From an uncultured Clostridia bacterium (GTDB lineage Bacteria > Bacillota_A > Clostridia > Christensenellales > Borkfalkiaceae): a stretch of DNA of 64,000 nucleotides. Position 1 is the stretch's first letter; each line of letters begins with the position of its first letter. Shown in pieces: positions 1-8,208 of the stretch. Below the pieces are notes generated by a model. The model did no database searches and was not told the DNA's origin. It saw only the letters and a list, made by a program, of their open reading frames with translations. Where the stretch lies: assembly GCA_934292955.1 (NCBI GenBank), contig CAKQXZ010000002.1:3232-67231 (forward strand), in the 5' to 3' direction. Made by a program: the position numbers and the translations under genes.

Positions 1-45
1 TTTCACGGCTTGGACTACAGAATTGAAGATAAGTATAAGATTTAA
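1..45 (+). CDS. Possible 3' end of a truncated gene
   Basis: Reading frame 1 is open from the window edge to a TAA at 43-45 and gives 14 residues (FHGLDYRIEDKYKI). The composition is plausible for a protein tail, but the piece is too short to identify and an open run of 14 codons is not significant by itself. Listed only because a gene may run in from the left. Confidence 0.3.
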   Translation, partial: FHGLDYRIEDKYKI

Positions 46-243
46 GCCCCTTATATTAGCGTAAAACTTTTAATATTGGTGCAAGATATTTTTACTTTGC
101 CGCATACACATTTACATCGCCGCCCCATTTTCTTTAACAAATGGCGGCATGGTATAAGATTGACTTTTTTACCAATAGATATCAGCGAAACAACTTCAAA
201 AACTTGCGATTGCAACCAGCAGATTATATAAGATTTCCATAAG

Positions 244-283
244 CAAAAAACGTGGTTCCTTTAACGGCTCCACGCTTTTTTAT
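244..283 (-). terminator. Rho-independent terminator, probably bidirectional
   Basis: CGTGG (251-255) pairs with CCACG (270-274). The stem is flanked by an A run on the left and a T run on the right, so it works on both strands. On the minus strand it lies about 45 bases after the stop codon of the zinc-ribbon gene and ends in CCACGTTTTTTG. Confidence 0.7.
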
Positions 284-295
284 TCTGAAATATCA

Positions 296-316
296 GCCTA
301 TAGGTCGATTATCGGC
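296..316 (+). repeat. Dispersed hairpin motif, copy 1
   Basis: The sequence is GCC TATAGGTCGATTAT CGGC. It can fold as GCC/GGC plus ATAG/TTAT around a GTCGA loop. It starts 4 bases beyond the stop codon of the minus-strand zinc-ribbon gene and lies between that gene and its terminator. See the finding on the dispersed motif for the full list of sites. Confidence 0.85.
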
Positions 317-320
317 TGTT

Positions 321-518
321 TTATTTACAGCCGCTGCAGTGCTTGCAGTCGCCCGTGCAACCGCACGACTTTTTGCCTGTTGACGAATAAATTTTACCGC
401 TGTAAACGCGTTCCATCGGCTTGCCGCAAACGGGGCATTTTACAATCTGGTCAAAACTTTTAACAAACTCTTCTATTTCTTTGTTACAATCGGAGCATTT
501 ATACTCGAATAAAGGCAT
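321..518 (-). CDS. FmdB-family small zinc-ribbon protein
   Basis: A 65-residue protein that starts MPLFEYKCSDC and carries two CxxC pairs (C8/C11 and C28/C31). This is the layout of the FmdB/CxxC_CxxC_SSSS putative regulatory family, which binds one zinc through the four cysteines. Five further cysteines (52, 54, 58, 61, 64) form a C-terminal cluster that could bind a second metal. The ATG follows an AAGGA ribosome site with good spacing. The gene stands alone with its own terminator. The precise role of this family is unknown; the name comes from an amidase regulator and should not be read as a function here. Confidence 0.85.
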   Translation of the reverse strand: MPLFEYKCSDCNKEIEEFVKSFDQIVKCPVCGKPMERVYSGKIYSSTGKKSCGCTGDCKHCSGCK

Positions 519-695
519 AACGTTATTTCCTTGAGGGCTTAAACTTCCCCGCTTTTTTGTATAATTATACCCAAATGCCCGGCATAAATCAACCGCAAAG
601 AGCGCAAAAAGACAATTTTAATTTTTTGCGCCCTTGCAATTAGCATTTTCGCATTTTTGCCGAAAGGATAACCCCGTACGACAGAATATTTGTAT

Positions 696-1391
696 TTATT
701 TATCCTGCACGGCAAGATATTTATAAGGCGATATCTTTTTGCCGTTTTCATGCACTTCGAAATGCAGGTGCGGACCGTCTTTATATTCCTGCTTGTTGTT
801 GTCGGACACGGTGCCTATCGTCTGCCCCTGTTCAACCTTTGCGCCCGCTACCATAGATTCGTCGGCTTCGATAGAATTGTAGACCGTTTTCAGATTATTG
901 CCGTGCGAAATTATTATTGTAGTTCCGGTAAGATAAGACGTTTCTACGCTTTCTACCACACCCGCGTAAACCGCCTTTACCGCAGCGCCCTTTTCGGCGG
1001 CAAAATCGATTGCCATATGCCCCGTATACACGTTGAGCGTCTTGTTGAACACCACCGAAGTCGCCGTATATTCGGTAAGAACGGTCGCGCCGTCAACAGG
1101 CATAACGAAAGAGATTTTTACGGTAGGCTTGGTGTCTTCGTCGCCGGTACTGCCCTTTCCGTCGTCGGGATCGGTAGGTTTATCGTCGGGCTTTCCCGAA
1201 TCGATATTGGACGAATCGTCATCGGGTTTTTTAACGACGTCGCCCGAATTCTGAATAGTGCCGATTGTTCCGTTGTTGTCGGTCAGAACGAGAGCAACCG
1301 TAACCGCTATAGCGGCAAGAAGTATGAACGCTATAACGAAGTAGTAAATATTCTTAATGAAAAAAGACTGTTTTTTACCTTTTGATTCCAT
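696..1391 (-). CDS. Membrane-anchored M23 (LytM) metallopeptidase
   Basis: A 231-residue protein with one N-terminal membrane segment (about 14-36), an acidic Asp/Ser/Pro/Gly linker (about 50-90) and a LytM peptidase domain (about 95-228). The zinc and catalytic residues of the M23 family are all visible: H125 and D129 in GHMAIDF, H163 in ISHG, and H208/H210 in GPHLHFEV. It should therefore be an active peptidoglycan endopeptidase on the outer face of the membrane. The architecture (short cytoplasmic tail, one TM, C-terminal LytM) matches clostridial SpoIIQ, which keeps the active site. The promoter, however, looks like housekeeping sigma A rather than sigma F, so I do not assign spoIIQ. The start is set by AGGAGG six bases upstream of ATG. 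Confidence 0.88.
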   Translation of the reverse strand: MESKGKKQSFFIKNIYYFVIAFILLAAIAVTVALVLTDNNGTIGTIQNSGDVVKKPDDDSSNIDSGKPDDKPTDPDDGKGSTGDEDTKPTVKISFVMPVDGATVLTEYTATSVVFNKTLNVYTGHMAIDFAAEKGAAVKAVYAGVVESVETSYLTGTTIIISHGNNLKTVYNSIEADESMVAGAKVEQGQTIGTVSDNNKQEYKDGPHLHFEVHENGKKISPYKYLAVQDK

Positions 1392-1436
1392 ATTGAACCT
1401 CCTATGTACCGCGAATTATTGACGGAAAAATTGTTT

Positions 1437-1465
1437 TTTATACCGCTTATCTTAAATTAAATCAA
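1437..1465 (-). promoter_or_regulatory. Sigma-A-type promoter for the M23 peptidase gene
   Basis: On the minus strand, TTGATT (1460-1465), a 17-base spacer and TATAAA (1437-1442) lie about 46 bases upstream of the ATG. Confidence 0.6.
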
Positions 1466-1538
1466 AAATTCGCAATTTTTTATTGCTGCCACAGCATATA
1501 TTAGCATTCAATACCCAGCATATAACGCAATTACCAGC

Positions 1539-2057
1539 TCAATATCCGCAATAAATAAACGGGCAACCTATACTTATTCCGTTATCGGTATACGCAACGT
1601 GCAGATTAACTTTCACCGCGTCGCAGAAAAACGCTTTTTCGTCGGACGTATATATAATCTGATAAAACGGCAGTTTGTCGGAGTAATAATAAACGTTTTC
1701 GACAACCCCCGCTTCGGTTTCCGCCCGTTCGCGCATTACTTCTTTTAAGCAAAGTTGCGTTTTTAACTGTTCTATATAAGGCAGAACTTTTTCATAGTCT
1801 TTTGAATTTTCAGATATAAACGTGCTTTTCGCCTTATAAAAAAGAAAGATATCGTCGGGGTAAACGTCATCTTCGAAAAGAAAGGTCGCATTGCTCGAAC
1901 GACTTCCGAACGCATACGCCGTCTTGCCGTAAACAAAATCAGGATAGACGTTGTTCGTAAACAGATATGCCGTTACAAGCAGCACAAAAACGGCTATAAG
2001 CATTACCGAAAAAATTATATTTTTTGTTTTAAGTTCGCCGTATTTTTTAAGATTCAT
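1539..2057 (-). CDS. Hypothetical membrane-anchored protein
   Basis: A 172-residue protein that I do not recognise. It has a short basic N-terminus, one hydrophobic segment (about 14-34) and an extracytoplasmic region of about 135 residues with many aromatic and acidic residues and four cysteines. There is no lipobox, since the hydrophobic segment is not followed by L-x-G-C. The ATG is preceded by GGGGGAG. It lies upstream of the M23 peptidase in the same direction, but the peptidase has its own promoter in the gap, so the two need not be an operon. Confidence 0.75.
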   Translation of the reverse strand: MNLKKYGELKTKNIIFSVMLIAVFVLLVTAYLFTNNVYPDFVYGKTAYAFGSRSSNATFLFEDDVYPDDIFLFYKAKSTFISENSKDYEKVLPYIEQLKTQLCLKEVMRERAETEAGVVENVYYYSDKLPFYQIIYTSDEKAFFCDAVKVNLHVAYTDNGISIGCPFIYCGY

Positions 2058-2141
2058 CGCGCTCCCCCGTCAGGTAAATCGATTATGCCCAACGGCAAAT
2101 AAAAATATACATTGCAATATTTGAATTACGCCGAAAAACAT

Positions 2142-2170
2142 TTGCAACTCGCCCGCGCGATAAATATAAT
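2142..2170 (+). promoter_or_regulatory. Sigma-A-type promoter for the MATE gene
   Basis: TTGCAA (2142-2147), a 17-base spacer and TATAAT (2165-2170). Transcription would start near 2177, inside the 5' part of the long open frame, which shows that the upstream ATG at 2112 is not the start. A GC-rich leader of about 110 bases results, in which GCGGC and GCCGC can pair. Confidence 0.7.
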
Positions 2171-2288
2171 TATATCGTCTTATAAAGATATTAAACGGCG
2201 CGCATGCGGCAAAACAAAACGCCTACGCAACCCGCCGCTCATAAATAACTTATCGACAATAATTTTTTTACTTAACGCGATAAACACT

Positions 2289-3653
2289 ATGAAAAAAACA
2301 GTAGACATGACCACAGGGTTGCCATTCAAAAAAATACTTCTGTTTTCTATTCCGCTCGCATTCGGGCTGATGTTGCAGAACCTTTACTCGCTCGGCGACT
2401 CGCTTATCGTTTCGCTCTCCCGCGGGGAAAACGCGGTAACGGGCTTAAACGTCACCGAACCGCTCTCATTTTTAATACTCGGGTTCGGCTCGGGCATAGC
2501 GGCGGGCTTCGGAATAATATTAAGCCAGTACGTCGGCGCGAAAAACGAAGAAAAAATGCGGCAGAGTTTTGCCGCTTCAATCTTGCTTACGATAATTATA
2601 TCGGTTATAATTACCGCCTGCACGGTCGTACTCGCACCCACACTGCTTAAACTTATGAACACCAACGACGAATTTTTCGATTATTCGGTGCAGTACATAA
2701 CTGCGATTTTCGGCGGGTTCGGGTTTATAATGTTTTATAACCTTGCGGCGCAGATATTACGCGCGCTCGGCGACGGAACCACCCCGCTTATCATTCTCGT
2801 CATAGCGGCGACACTCAACCTGTTGCTCGACAGCCTGCTGTTCATAACCGATTTAAGCGTAGCATGGGCGGGCTGGGCAACAGTTATAAGCCAGGCTATA
2901 TCAGCCCTTATCGGCTTTATTATCATTCTTAAAAAACACCGCGTTTTGCGCCTTAAAAAAGAAGACTTCAAATTTTCCGCAAGATTTGCCTGGAAACACC
3001 TTGCCGTAGGGCTCCCCATGGGTTTTCAGTTCACTATAACCGCTATCGGCACGATGATTCAGCAACGCGCGTTCAATTCGCTAAGCGACAGCGGTTACGC
3101 CAAAGCGCAATCGACGGGCAGTAAAATAGACAACGTTTTCAACTCTCTGCTTATGGGCGCGTCGAACACGATGGCGGTATACACGGGGCAGAATTTCGGG
3201 GCTAACGATCTCGGCCGCATAAAAAAAGGCAGCCGCGCATCGCTGCTTGTAGGTTTGATATATTCGCTTGTGGCATACGTTGCGATCGTTCCGCTGTGCG
3301 TGCCTTTCGGGCGTATACTGCTTAAGGGCGCAGACGAAGAAATTTATCAAAGAATATTCAGATACATTCTTACGCAGTCGAGTTTCTATTATGTACTTTT
3401 CATTCTTATGGCGTTTCGTCAGAGTCTGCAAAGTATGGGCTACAGCGCGCTTACTATATTCGGCGGCGTTACCGAACTTGTAATGCGATTTTTCGCAGCC
3501 GTTATTCTTGCCGAAAACTTCGGCTTTGCGGGTGCTTGCTTCTCTAACCCCTGCGCCTGGATGGGGGGCGCGATATTCTTTGCCGTCAGTTATCTCATCG
3601 TAATGAAAAAACTTGAAAAGCGGCATGCAAACGGCGAAATTTTCGTTTCTTAA
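2289..3653 (+). CDS. MATE family multidrug/sodium antiporter
   Basis: From this ATG the protein has 454 residues, the usual MATE length, with about 12 hydrophobic segments in two similar halves. It begins MKKTVDMTTGLPFKKILLFS, close to the typical MATE N-terminus (MTxGxPxKxILxFSxP). The open frame extends 59 codons further upstream to 2112, but that part is not MATE-like and lies before the promoter. A second possible start is the ATG at 2307; neither has a clear ribosome site. The family exports cationic drugs or small metabolites in exchange for Na+ or H+. The substrate cannot be told from the sequence. Confidence 0.9.
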   Translation: MKKTVDMTTGLPFKKILLFSIPLAFGLMLQNLYSLGDSLIVSLSRGENAVTGLNVTEPLSFLILGFGSGIAAGFGIILSQYVGAKNEEKMRQSFAASILLTIIISVIITACTVVLAPTLLKLMNTNDEFFDYSVQYITAIFGGFGFIMFYNLAAQILRALGDGTTPLIILVIAATLNLLLDSLLFITDLSVAWAGWATVISQAISALIGFIIILKKHRVLRLKKEDFKFSARFAWKHLAVGLPMGFQFTITAIGTMIQQRAFNSLSDSGYAKAQSTGSKIDNVFNSLLMGASNTMAVYTGQNFGANDLGRIKKGSRASLLVGLIYSLVAYVAIVPLCVPFGRILLKGADEEIYQRIFRYILTQSSFYYVLFILMAFRQSLQSMGYSALTIFGGVTELVMRFFAAVILAENFGFAGACFSNPCAWMGGAIFFAVSYLIVMKKLEKRHANGEIFVS

Positions 3654-3715
3654 AACTTTTCGACAGAATATAAAAATTAAAATCGGCGTAATTACCCCGC
3701 CATTAAAGGAGCAAT

Positions 3716-4513
3716 ATGAAAAAATTTACCGAAAATCCTATAAAAAACATTAAAACAGACGGCGGAATGACCGCGATTTTCAGAACAATCGGCTTTATAG
3801 GCGACAGTTTATCGTCGGGCGAACACGAAGGCACTGACGAAAACGGCAACAAAACATATCACGATTATTACGAATATTCGTGGGGGCAGTTTATAGCGCG
3901 CAAATGCGGGCTTAAGGGCTACAATTTTTCACGCGGGGGGCTGACGGCCAAAACGTTCAACGACTACGTGGGTTATAATCACGTTTACACAAGAGAAAAT
4001 CAATGTCAGGCGTACACAATCGCGCTCGGCGTTAACGATTTGAACCCCGCGAACGATAAACACTACTCGCTGGGCTTCGGCAGTATTTCAGACGTGGATT
4101 TCGATAACCCCGATAACAACAAAGACTCGCTTGTCGGCTGGTACGTCCGCATTATTCAGTATATCAGGCGTTTACAACCAAAGGCAAGAATTTTCGTAAT
4201 CACGCCCCCGACCGAAAGCCCGGAATCTGCCGACATGAAAAGCAGGTACGACCGTCTTACCGATTTTTTAAGATCGCTGCCCGACTATTTTGAATTTTTA
4301 TACGTTATAGATTTAAGAAAGTACGCGCCCGTTTACGACGAAGAGTTCCGCAACAAATATTATCTCGGCGGACACTTAAGCGCGGCTGGCTATAAATTCA
4401 CCGCCGATATGATTTCTACTTATATAGACGCCATTATCGAAAATAACCCCGAAGATTTTAGACAGGTCGCGTTTATCGGCAAAGAATTCCACAACGCTAC
4501 CGCAAAGTGGTAA
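3716..4513 (+). CDS. Cytoplasmic SGNH/GDSL-type hydrolase
   Basis: A 265-residue enzyme of the SGNH family. Block I is GFIGDSLSSG with the nucleophile at S31, block III is LGVNDLN (about 103-109), and block V is GGHLSAAGY with the catalytic His near 220, although the usual DxxH is GGH here. There is no signal peptide. SGNH enzymes with this spacing are usually acetyl-esterases on sugars or acyl-hydrolases; the glycan genes that follow favour a carbohydrate ester, by inference. AAAGGAG lies five bases before ATG. A bidirectional terminator separates it from the next, convergent gene. Confidence 0.85.
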   Translation: MKKFTENPIKNIKTDGGMTAIFRTIGFIGDSLSSGEHEGTDENGNKTYHDYYEYSWGQFIARKCGLKGYNFSRGGLTAKTFNDYVGYNHVYTRENQCQAYTIALGVNDLNPANDKHYSLGFGSISDVDFDNPDNNKDSLVGWYVRIIQYIRRLQPKARIFVITPPTESPESADMKSRYDRLTDFLRSLPDYFEFLYVIDLRKYAPVYDEEFRNKYYLGGHLSAAGYKFTADMISTYIDAIIENNPEDFRQVAFIGKEFHNATAKW

Positions 4514-4600
4514 TTTTTGTTTCCGCTCTGTTTGTTAACGTTACGCATTTTGCGCGGCTTATTAAAATACTCAGATTACAAAATATTATCCGAAACATCA

Positions 4601-4652
4601 AAAAAGCGACCTATAGACGGACTTTTGTCTGTTTACAGGTCGTTTTGTTTTT
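4601..4652. terminator. Bidirectional terminator between convergent genes
   Basis: CGACCT (4607-4612) pairs with AGGTCG (4637-4642), with further imperfect pairing inside. An A run lies on the left and a T-rich run on the right. It serves both the SGNH gene (+) and the GH43 gene (-). Confidence 0.7.
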
Positions 4653-4695
4653 CAAAGATTCAGTTATTACGCGGTTCTGTTTTTATTTATTCTTT

Positions 4696-5658
4696 TTATT
4701 GTTCGCCCGAAGGAGAAGGTAATTTTTCGCCGGCGCAAACGGGGCAACCCATAACGGGATAATCGTTTTTATCGAAATCGATTTTCTGCAAAAACACAGA
4801 ACGATCGGTTTCTGTAAGTTGCGGATTTGATTTAAGCAGACAGTGATACGCGCACCACACTTCGCTATTATCGGGCGAATAGAAGAAAGACGCATGCCCG
4901 ACGCCGAAAATGCCGTTTCCTTTAACGAAAAGCGGCTCGGAATGTTTTTTCCAATTTTTCGCGTCGCACACTTCGCCGCCCGTATATTCGAGTACTCCAA
5001 GGCAGTAATCGTCCGACCAGCACCCGTTTGCCGAATAGATTATGAACTTACGGTTTCCGCGTTCGAGAAAGAACGCGCCTTCGTTTATCGCGTTGTTACC
5101 CCTGTACCCTTCGGCTAATTCCCAATCAAGTTCGGGGCGTGATATTTCTGCACATTTTTCCGTATAACACAAGGGATTTTTCATTTCTCGCACGGTCAGA
5201 ATCTGCACGCCGTCTTTTGCGACTTCCGAATAACATATGTACTGTTTTCCGTCGATAAAAAACACAGTCGGGTCAATGGCAAAAACGTCGCCGTCGGGCA
5301 TGGAGCCGAATTCAAACCCGTCGAAAGGATCTTCCGTTTTAGATTTAAGAATAAGAATCTGCTTTTTTTCGGCAAACATATTGTCGTCCCATTTTTCGCG
5401 GCAACTTGTATAAATATACCATTTATCGCCTATTTTATACATTTCCGGAGCCCACATAGGTCCGTATATTCCGTTCGCGCCGCAGACGTAAACGTCTTTT
5501 TTCTCGCCGTTTTTAAGAAGATCGCCTGCCTTTCTGCTGCGAAAGACGCTCATAACGTTACTTTGGCAAGAAGCAATCAGATAATAATATCCCGTTTTTT
5601 TATCGTATGTAACGAACGGGTCGGAATAATTCTTTTCCGATAACGGATTAACAAGCAT
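4696..5658 (-). CDS. Glycoside hydrolase family 43 enzyme (arabinanase/xylosidase type)
   Basis: A 320-residue five-bladed-propeller enzyme without a signal peptide. The three GH43 acidic residues are seen in order: the base in YSDPFV near residue 13, the pKa-tuning Asp in FAIDPTVFF (about 137) and the general acid in INEGAFF (about 195). GPMWAPE, another GH43 hallmark, is near 75. The family removes arabinose or xylose from plant polysaccharides; the exact subfamily is not resolved. The start is set at the ATG at 5656-5658, preceded by GGGAG. The frame continues 31 codons upstream, but that part shows no GH43 similarity. Confidence 0.88.
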   Translation of the reverse strand: MLVNPLSEKNYSDPFVTYDKKTGYYYLIASCQSNVMSVFRSRKAGDLLKNGEKKDVYVCGANGIYGPMWAPEMYKIGDKWYIYTSCREKWDDNMFAEKKQILILKSKTEDPFDGFEFGSMPDGDVFAIDPTVFFIDGKQYICYSEVAKDGVQILTVREMKNPLCYTEKCAEISRPELDWELAEGYRGNNAINEGAFFLERGNRKFIIYSANGCWSDDYCLGVLEYTGGEVCDAKNWKKHSEPLFVKGNGIFGVGHASFFYSPDNSEVWCAYHCLLKSNPQLTETDRSVFLQKIDFDKNDYPVMGCPVCAGEKLPSPSGEQ

Positions 5659-5809
5659 TTTATTTCTCCCGAATGATTTTTTAGCCGAATACTTTCCGCC
5701 GAAAACGCCCGACGAATGACGAACGGCAAAGCTTTCCGATACTGCCGACAAGTATAAATCATTAAGGCAAATTTGTCAAACGACGGAACAAAGCCGCAGA
5801 TTTTATATG

Positions 5810-5846
5810 TAAAAAACGGACGCTGTAAAAAACAATGTCCGTTTTA
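5810..5846 (-). terminator. Terminator of the RpiB/LacAB-type gene
   Basis: ACGGAC/GTCCGT hairpin (5816-5821 with 5837-5842), followed on the minus strand by a T run. It lies about 15 bases after the stop codon. Confidence 0.8.
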
Positions 5847-5857
5847 TATCGTCGTAA

Positions 5858-6439
5858 TTATTTAACGTCGTCGGGCTTATCTTCAAGAACAAGATCGAAA
5901 TCGCCGAGTTTGTTTACCTTAAACCCGTTCTTCTTATATTCTTCGTAATTAAACGCTTCGAGTTCGTCGATTGCAAGTTTATGGAATTCGTAGAAATTAT
6001 GCCACCATGTCTGATCGCTTCCGAGCGTTGCCGAAAGATATGCGTCGGCAATATCGCAACCCATTGCGGGAGCAACATAGAACGCACCCATTGCAAGAAC
6101 GTTTACGCCGTTACCTGTTATGGCGCGCCTTGCGGCGGGAACGCTTTCGACCACGCCCGAATGAACGTGCGGGCATTTGCTTGCCGCAATATGAATGCCC
6201 ATACCCGTTCCGCAGAAAACAAGCGCGCGTTCGTAATTGCCTTCGGAAATTTCCGCACCCACTCTCAGCCCCACGCGGTGAAACATAAGGTCGGTATCGT
6301 TGGGATCGCTGTCCTTTTTTACCCCGAGATCGAGAATTTTCCACCCTTTTTTCTCAAGGTGTTTAACTACCGCTTCTTTTAACGGGAAGCCCGCAAAATC
6401 CGCGCCTACTACAAGATATTTGTCTTTTACAGTTTTCAT
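5858..6439 (-). CDS. RpiB/LacA/LacB family sugar-phosphate isomerase
   Basis: A 193-residue cytoplasmic isomerase. The N-terminus VVGADFAGFPLKEAV and the motif VFCGTGMGIHIAASK (C76 in the base position) are the family signature. The usual length is about 145-150 residues; here a tail of about 45 residues follows (from about 148), ending in an acidic, Lys-rich stretch. RpiB interconverts ribulose and ribose 5-phosphate; LacAB handles galactose 6-phosphate; other members act on allose or unusual pentoses. Asp14 sits where RpiB has its substrate Asp. The neighbouring GH43 genes suggest pentose or galactose-derived intermediates, by inference. The ATG follows a GGCGGA-type site. Confidence 0.88.
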   Translation of the reverse strand: MKTVKDKYLVVGADFAGFPLKEAVVKHLEKKGWKILDLGVKKDSDPNDTDLMFHRVGLRVGAEISEGNYERALVFCGTGMGIHIAASKCPHVHSGVVESVPAARRAITGNGVNVLAMGAFYVAPAMGCDIADAYLSATLGSDQTWWHNFYEFHKLAIDELEAFNYEEYKKNGFKVNKLGDFDLVLEDKPDDVK

Positions 6440-6533
6440 TATTTTTTTCCGCCTTTTATTTATTTTAAGCCGACTTTTTAGTTTTAGCCGGTTTTGTTTT
6501 AAGTTTAATTTTTGCCGCTTAACAAAGTTGGTT

Positions 6534-6566
6534 GTAAAAAAAGTTCACCGCTCTGCCGAACTTTTT
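6534..6566 (-). terminator. Terminator of the secreted alpha/beta-hydrolase gene
   Basis: On the minus strand GTTC-GGCAGAGCGGT-GAAC is followed by a run of seven T. It lies about 30 bases after the stop codon at 6595. Confidence 0.75.
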
Positions 6567-6594
6567 CAACCGAGTTTTTCAGCCTTTTTGTCAA

Positions 6595-8208
6595 TCAGCC
6601 GAGTTTATTGTAAAAATCGATTACATATTTTGTATCGCTTTCGACTTCTGCGGGGGTATTGTAAGAAGAACCGTTAAATTCCGAAGAATACACTCTGAAC
6701 CTTTCGGGATACGGTCTGCCGTACATGTCGGGTCCGCCGAGATTTCCAAACGAATGCGGATGGTGATCGGCGTCGAGTTTAGCGTAGAACGTAAGCGGTA
6801 TATCATTTTTTACGCAATAGTCTATCATTTTTTGCGAGTTTTCGGAAAAAGCGACGGTCGTATCCTGCATGCCCGCTATAAGCAGAGTTGGAATGCCGAG
6901 CGCAAAATACTCTTTAAGCCGCTCCACGGGATACAGTTTATAAGACAAAAATTCTTCTTCGCTCTTAAAGCCGTACTCAGCCATAACCTGCTCGTGCAGA
7001 TAAACTTCGTTGTACTTCGGATCGGTGCGCGGCCAACTGCGCAGATCGAGCACGGGCGCGTCGAGATACATAGACTTTATACGCGACGGGTATTTCATTG
7101 CGAAATTGAACGCGTAAAGCCCCCCGCGCGAAAAGCCCGCAAGATGACATTTTTTGTTCATATCGGGGTAACGCTTTATGAACTCGTTATAAAAATCGTT
7201 CATTAAGTTAACCGCGTCGGGGCTGCCGTATTTATCGCTTATTTCATAATAAACGCGACCGTAGCCGAGATTATAAAGGTCTCGCTCCGCCTTGTCGAAC
7301 GCATAAAAAAACTCTGTTTTCCATATCCATTCGCCGTTAAAGTTTTCGGGAATAAGCACGGTTGCCGTGTGCCCGTTAACTAAAAAAGTATCTTTGATTT
7401 CCATAATTATTTTGCCCTCCGTTGTGCAAGCATAAAAATCGGTTAATTCAACGCTGTCTGTAAAATCGTAACAATATCCGCTGTTCCAGCCGCCCCAGCA
7501 GAATGCTCCGCCGTTTTCGTCATACACCGAGCGGGTGTAAAAAAACGATAACGAACTGCCCTTTTGCAGCCTGTAAGTTATGTTGTAAGTCTTACCCGCG
7601 CCCATATCGACGGGCGCGCCCTGAACTTCTTTTTCTCCGTCCTTTATCTTCAATACCGAAGAATTGGCGTAATTAAACGGCTCCTTATCGTTAAAATATC
7701 CCACCTTGCCGAAATAATCGCCGCCGAAAACGGTCACGCGGCTGTACGCGGCAGAATCACCCCAAAGGCTCGGAACGTCGGTACTTTCGCTTTCGGCAAT
7801 AAATAAATATCCGCCGCCGTACTTTATATTAAGAGTAAAGCCCACCGAATTATATTCTCCGCGGATATCTTCGTCGGGAATATAAACGTAATCGCATCTG
7901 AAAGGTCCGCCGTCGGCATTATATAAAACGCTCGTTCTTTCGTCGTTTATATCCGTGCTTAAAGCAAGATAAAGATTATCGTTCAGTTTTATTTTTTCGT
8001 CTTTATCGTCATCTTTGTCATTATCTTTGTCGTCCGAAGAATCTTCATTATTTCCCGAAGAATCGTTTATATCCGACGAAATATCCGAATTATTGTTGTT
8101 TTTATTGCAACCCGCAGGCATTATAACAAGCGAGAAAAGCATTATAAAACATATTAAAATGCTTAATAATCGACCTATAGCCCGCTTCTTTCTAATATTT
8201 TCACGCAT
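6595..8208 (-). CDS. Lipoprotein alpha/beta-hydrolase (secreted esterase/peptidase-like)
   Basis: A 537-residue protein with a basic N-terminus, a hydrophobic stretch and a lipobox (VIMPAGC), then a low-complexity Asp/Ser/Asn/Lys linker (about 40-75). Residues about 80-280 form a beta-rich region I cannot name. An alpha/beta-hydrolase domain follows: nucleophile elbow GFSRGG near 358, an Asp near GMQDTT (about 440) and a His in DADHHPHSFG near 480. It probably hydrolyses an ester on an extracellular glycan. Its first 34 bases overlap the end of the GH110-like gene, so the two are translationally linked. GGAG lies 11 bases before ATG. Confidence 0.8.
   Translation of the reverse strand: MRENIRKKRAIGRLLSILICFIMLFSLVIMPAGCNKNNNNSDISSDINDSSGNNEDSSDDKDNDKDDDKDEKIKLNDNLYLALSTDINDERTSVLYNADGGPFRCDYVYIPDEDIRGEYNSVGFTLNIKYGGGYLFIAESESTDVPSLWGDSAAYSRVTVFGGDYFGKVGYFNDKEPFNYANSSVLKIKDGEKEVQGAPVDMGAGKTYNITYRLQKGSSLSFFYTRSVYDENGGAFCWGGWNSGYCYDFTDSVELTDFYACTTEGKIIMEIKDTFLVNGHTATVLIPENFNGEWIWKTEFFYAFDKAERDLYNLGYGRVYYEISDKYGSPDAVNLMNDFYNEFIKRYPDMNKKCHLAGFSRGGLYAFNFAMKYPSRIKSMYLDAPVLDLRSWPRTDPKYNEVYLHEQVMAEYGFKSEEEFLSYKLYPVERLKEYFALGIPTLLIAGMQDTTVAFSENSQKMIDYCVKNDIPLTFYAKLDADHHPHSFGNLGGPDMYGRPYPERFRVYSSEFNGSSYNTPAEVESDTKYVIDFYNKLG
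8165..8183 (-). repeat. Dispersed hairpin motif, copy 2 (spans a stop codon)
   Basis: On the minus strand the sequence is GGGCTATAGGTCGATTATT. It contains the TAG stop of the GH110-like gene (8175-8177) and also codes for residues near the start of the following lipoprotein (AIGRLL). The ATAG/TTAT stem and GTCGA loop are kept; the outer GGC arm is not. Confidence 0.7.

Larger units (their letters stand above)
46..320. other. Intergenic stretch with two hairpins and a dispersed motif
   Basis: No convincing gene is seen here. It contains an imperfect hairpin at 119-148 (GCCG-CC-CCATTT pairing with AAATGG-CGGC), without a T tract on either strand. A terminator-like hairpin (244-283) and one copy of the dispersed motif (296-316) follow. 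The 119-148 hairpin could be the end signal of the gene whose tail may lie at 1-45, but that is a guess. Confidence 0.5.

Noticed and set aside
602..631. GCGCAAAAA/TTTTTGCGC hairpin as terminator of the M23 gene
   Set aside because: The stem exists but no T tract follows on the minus strand, and the stem is largely A-T. Not listed as a terminator.
696..1391. Assignment of the M23 gene as spoIIQ
   Set aside because: The architecture fits, but the promoter looks like sigma A, no other sporulation gene is near, and many M23 proteins share the layout.
2112..2288. N-terminal extension of the MATE protein
   Set aside because: The extension is upstream of the likely transcription start and has no similarity to MATE proteins.
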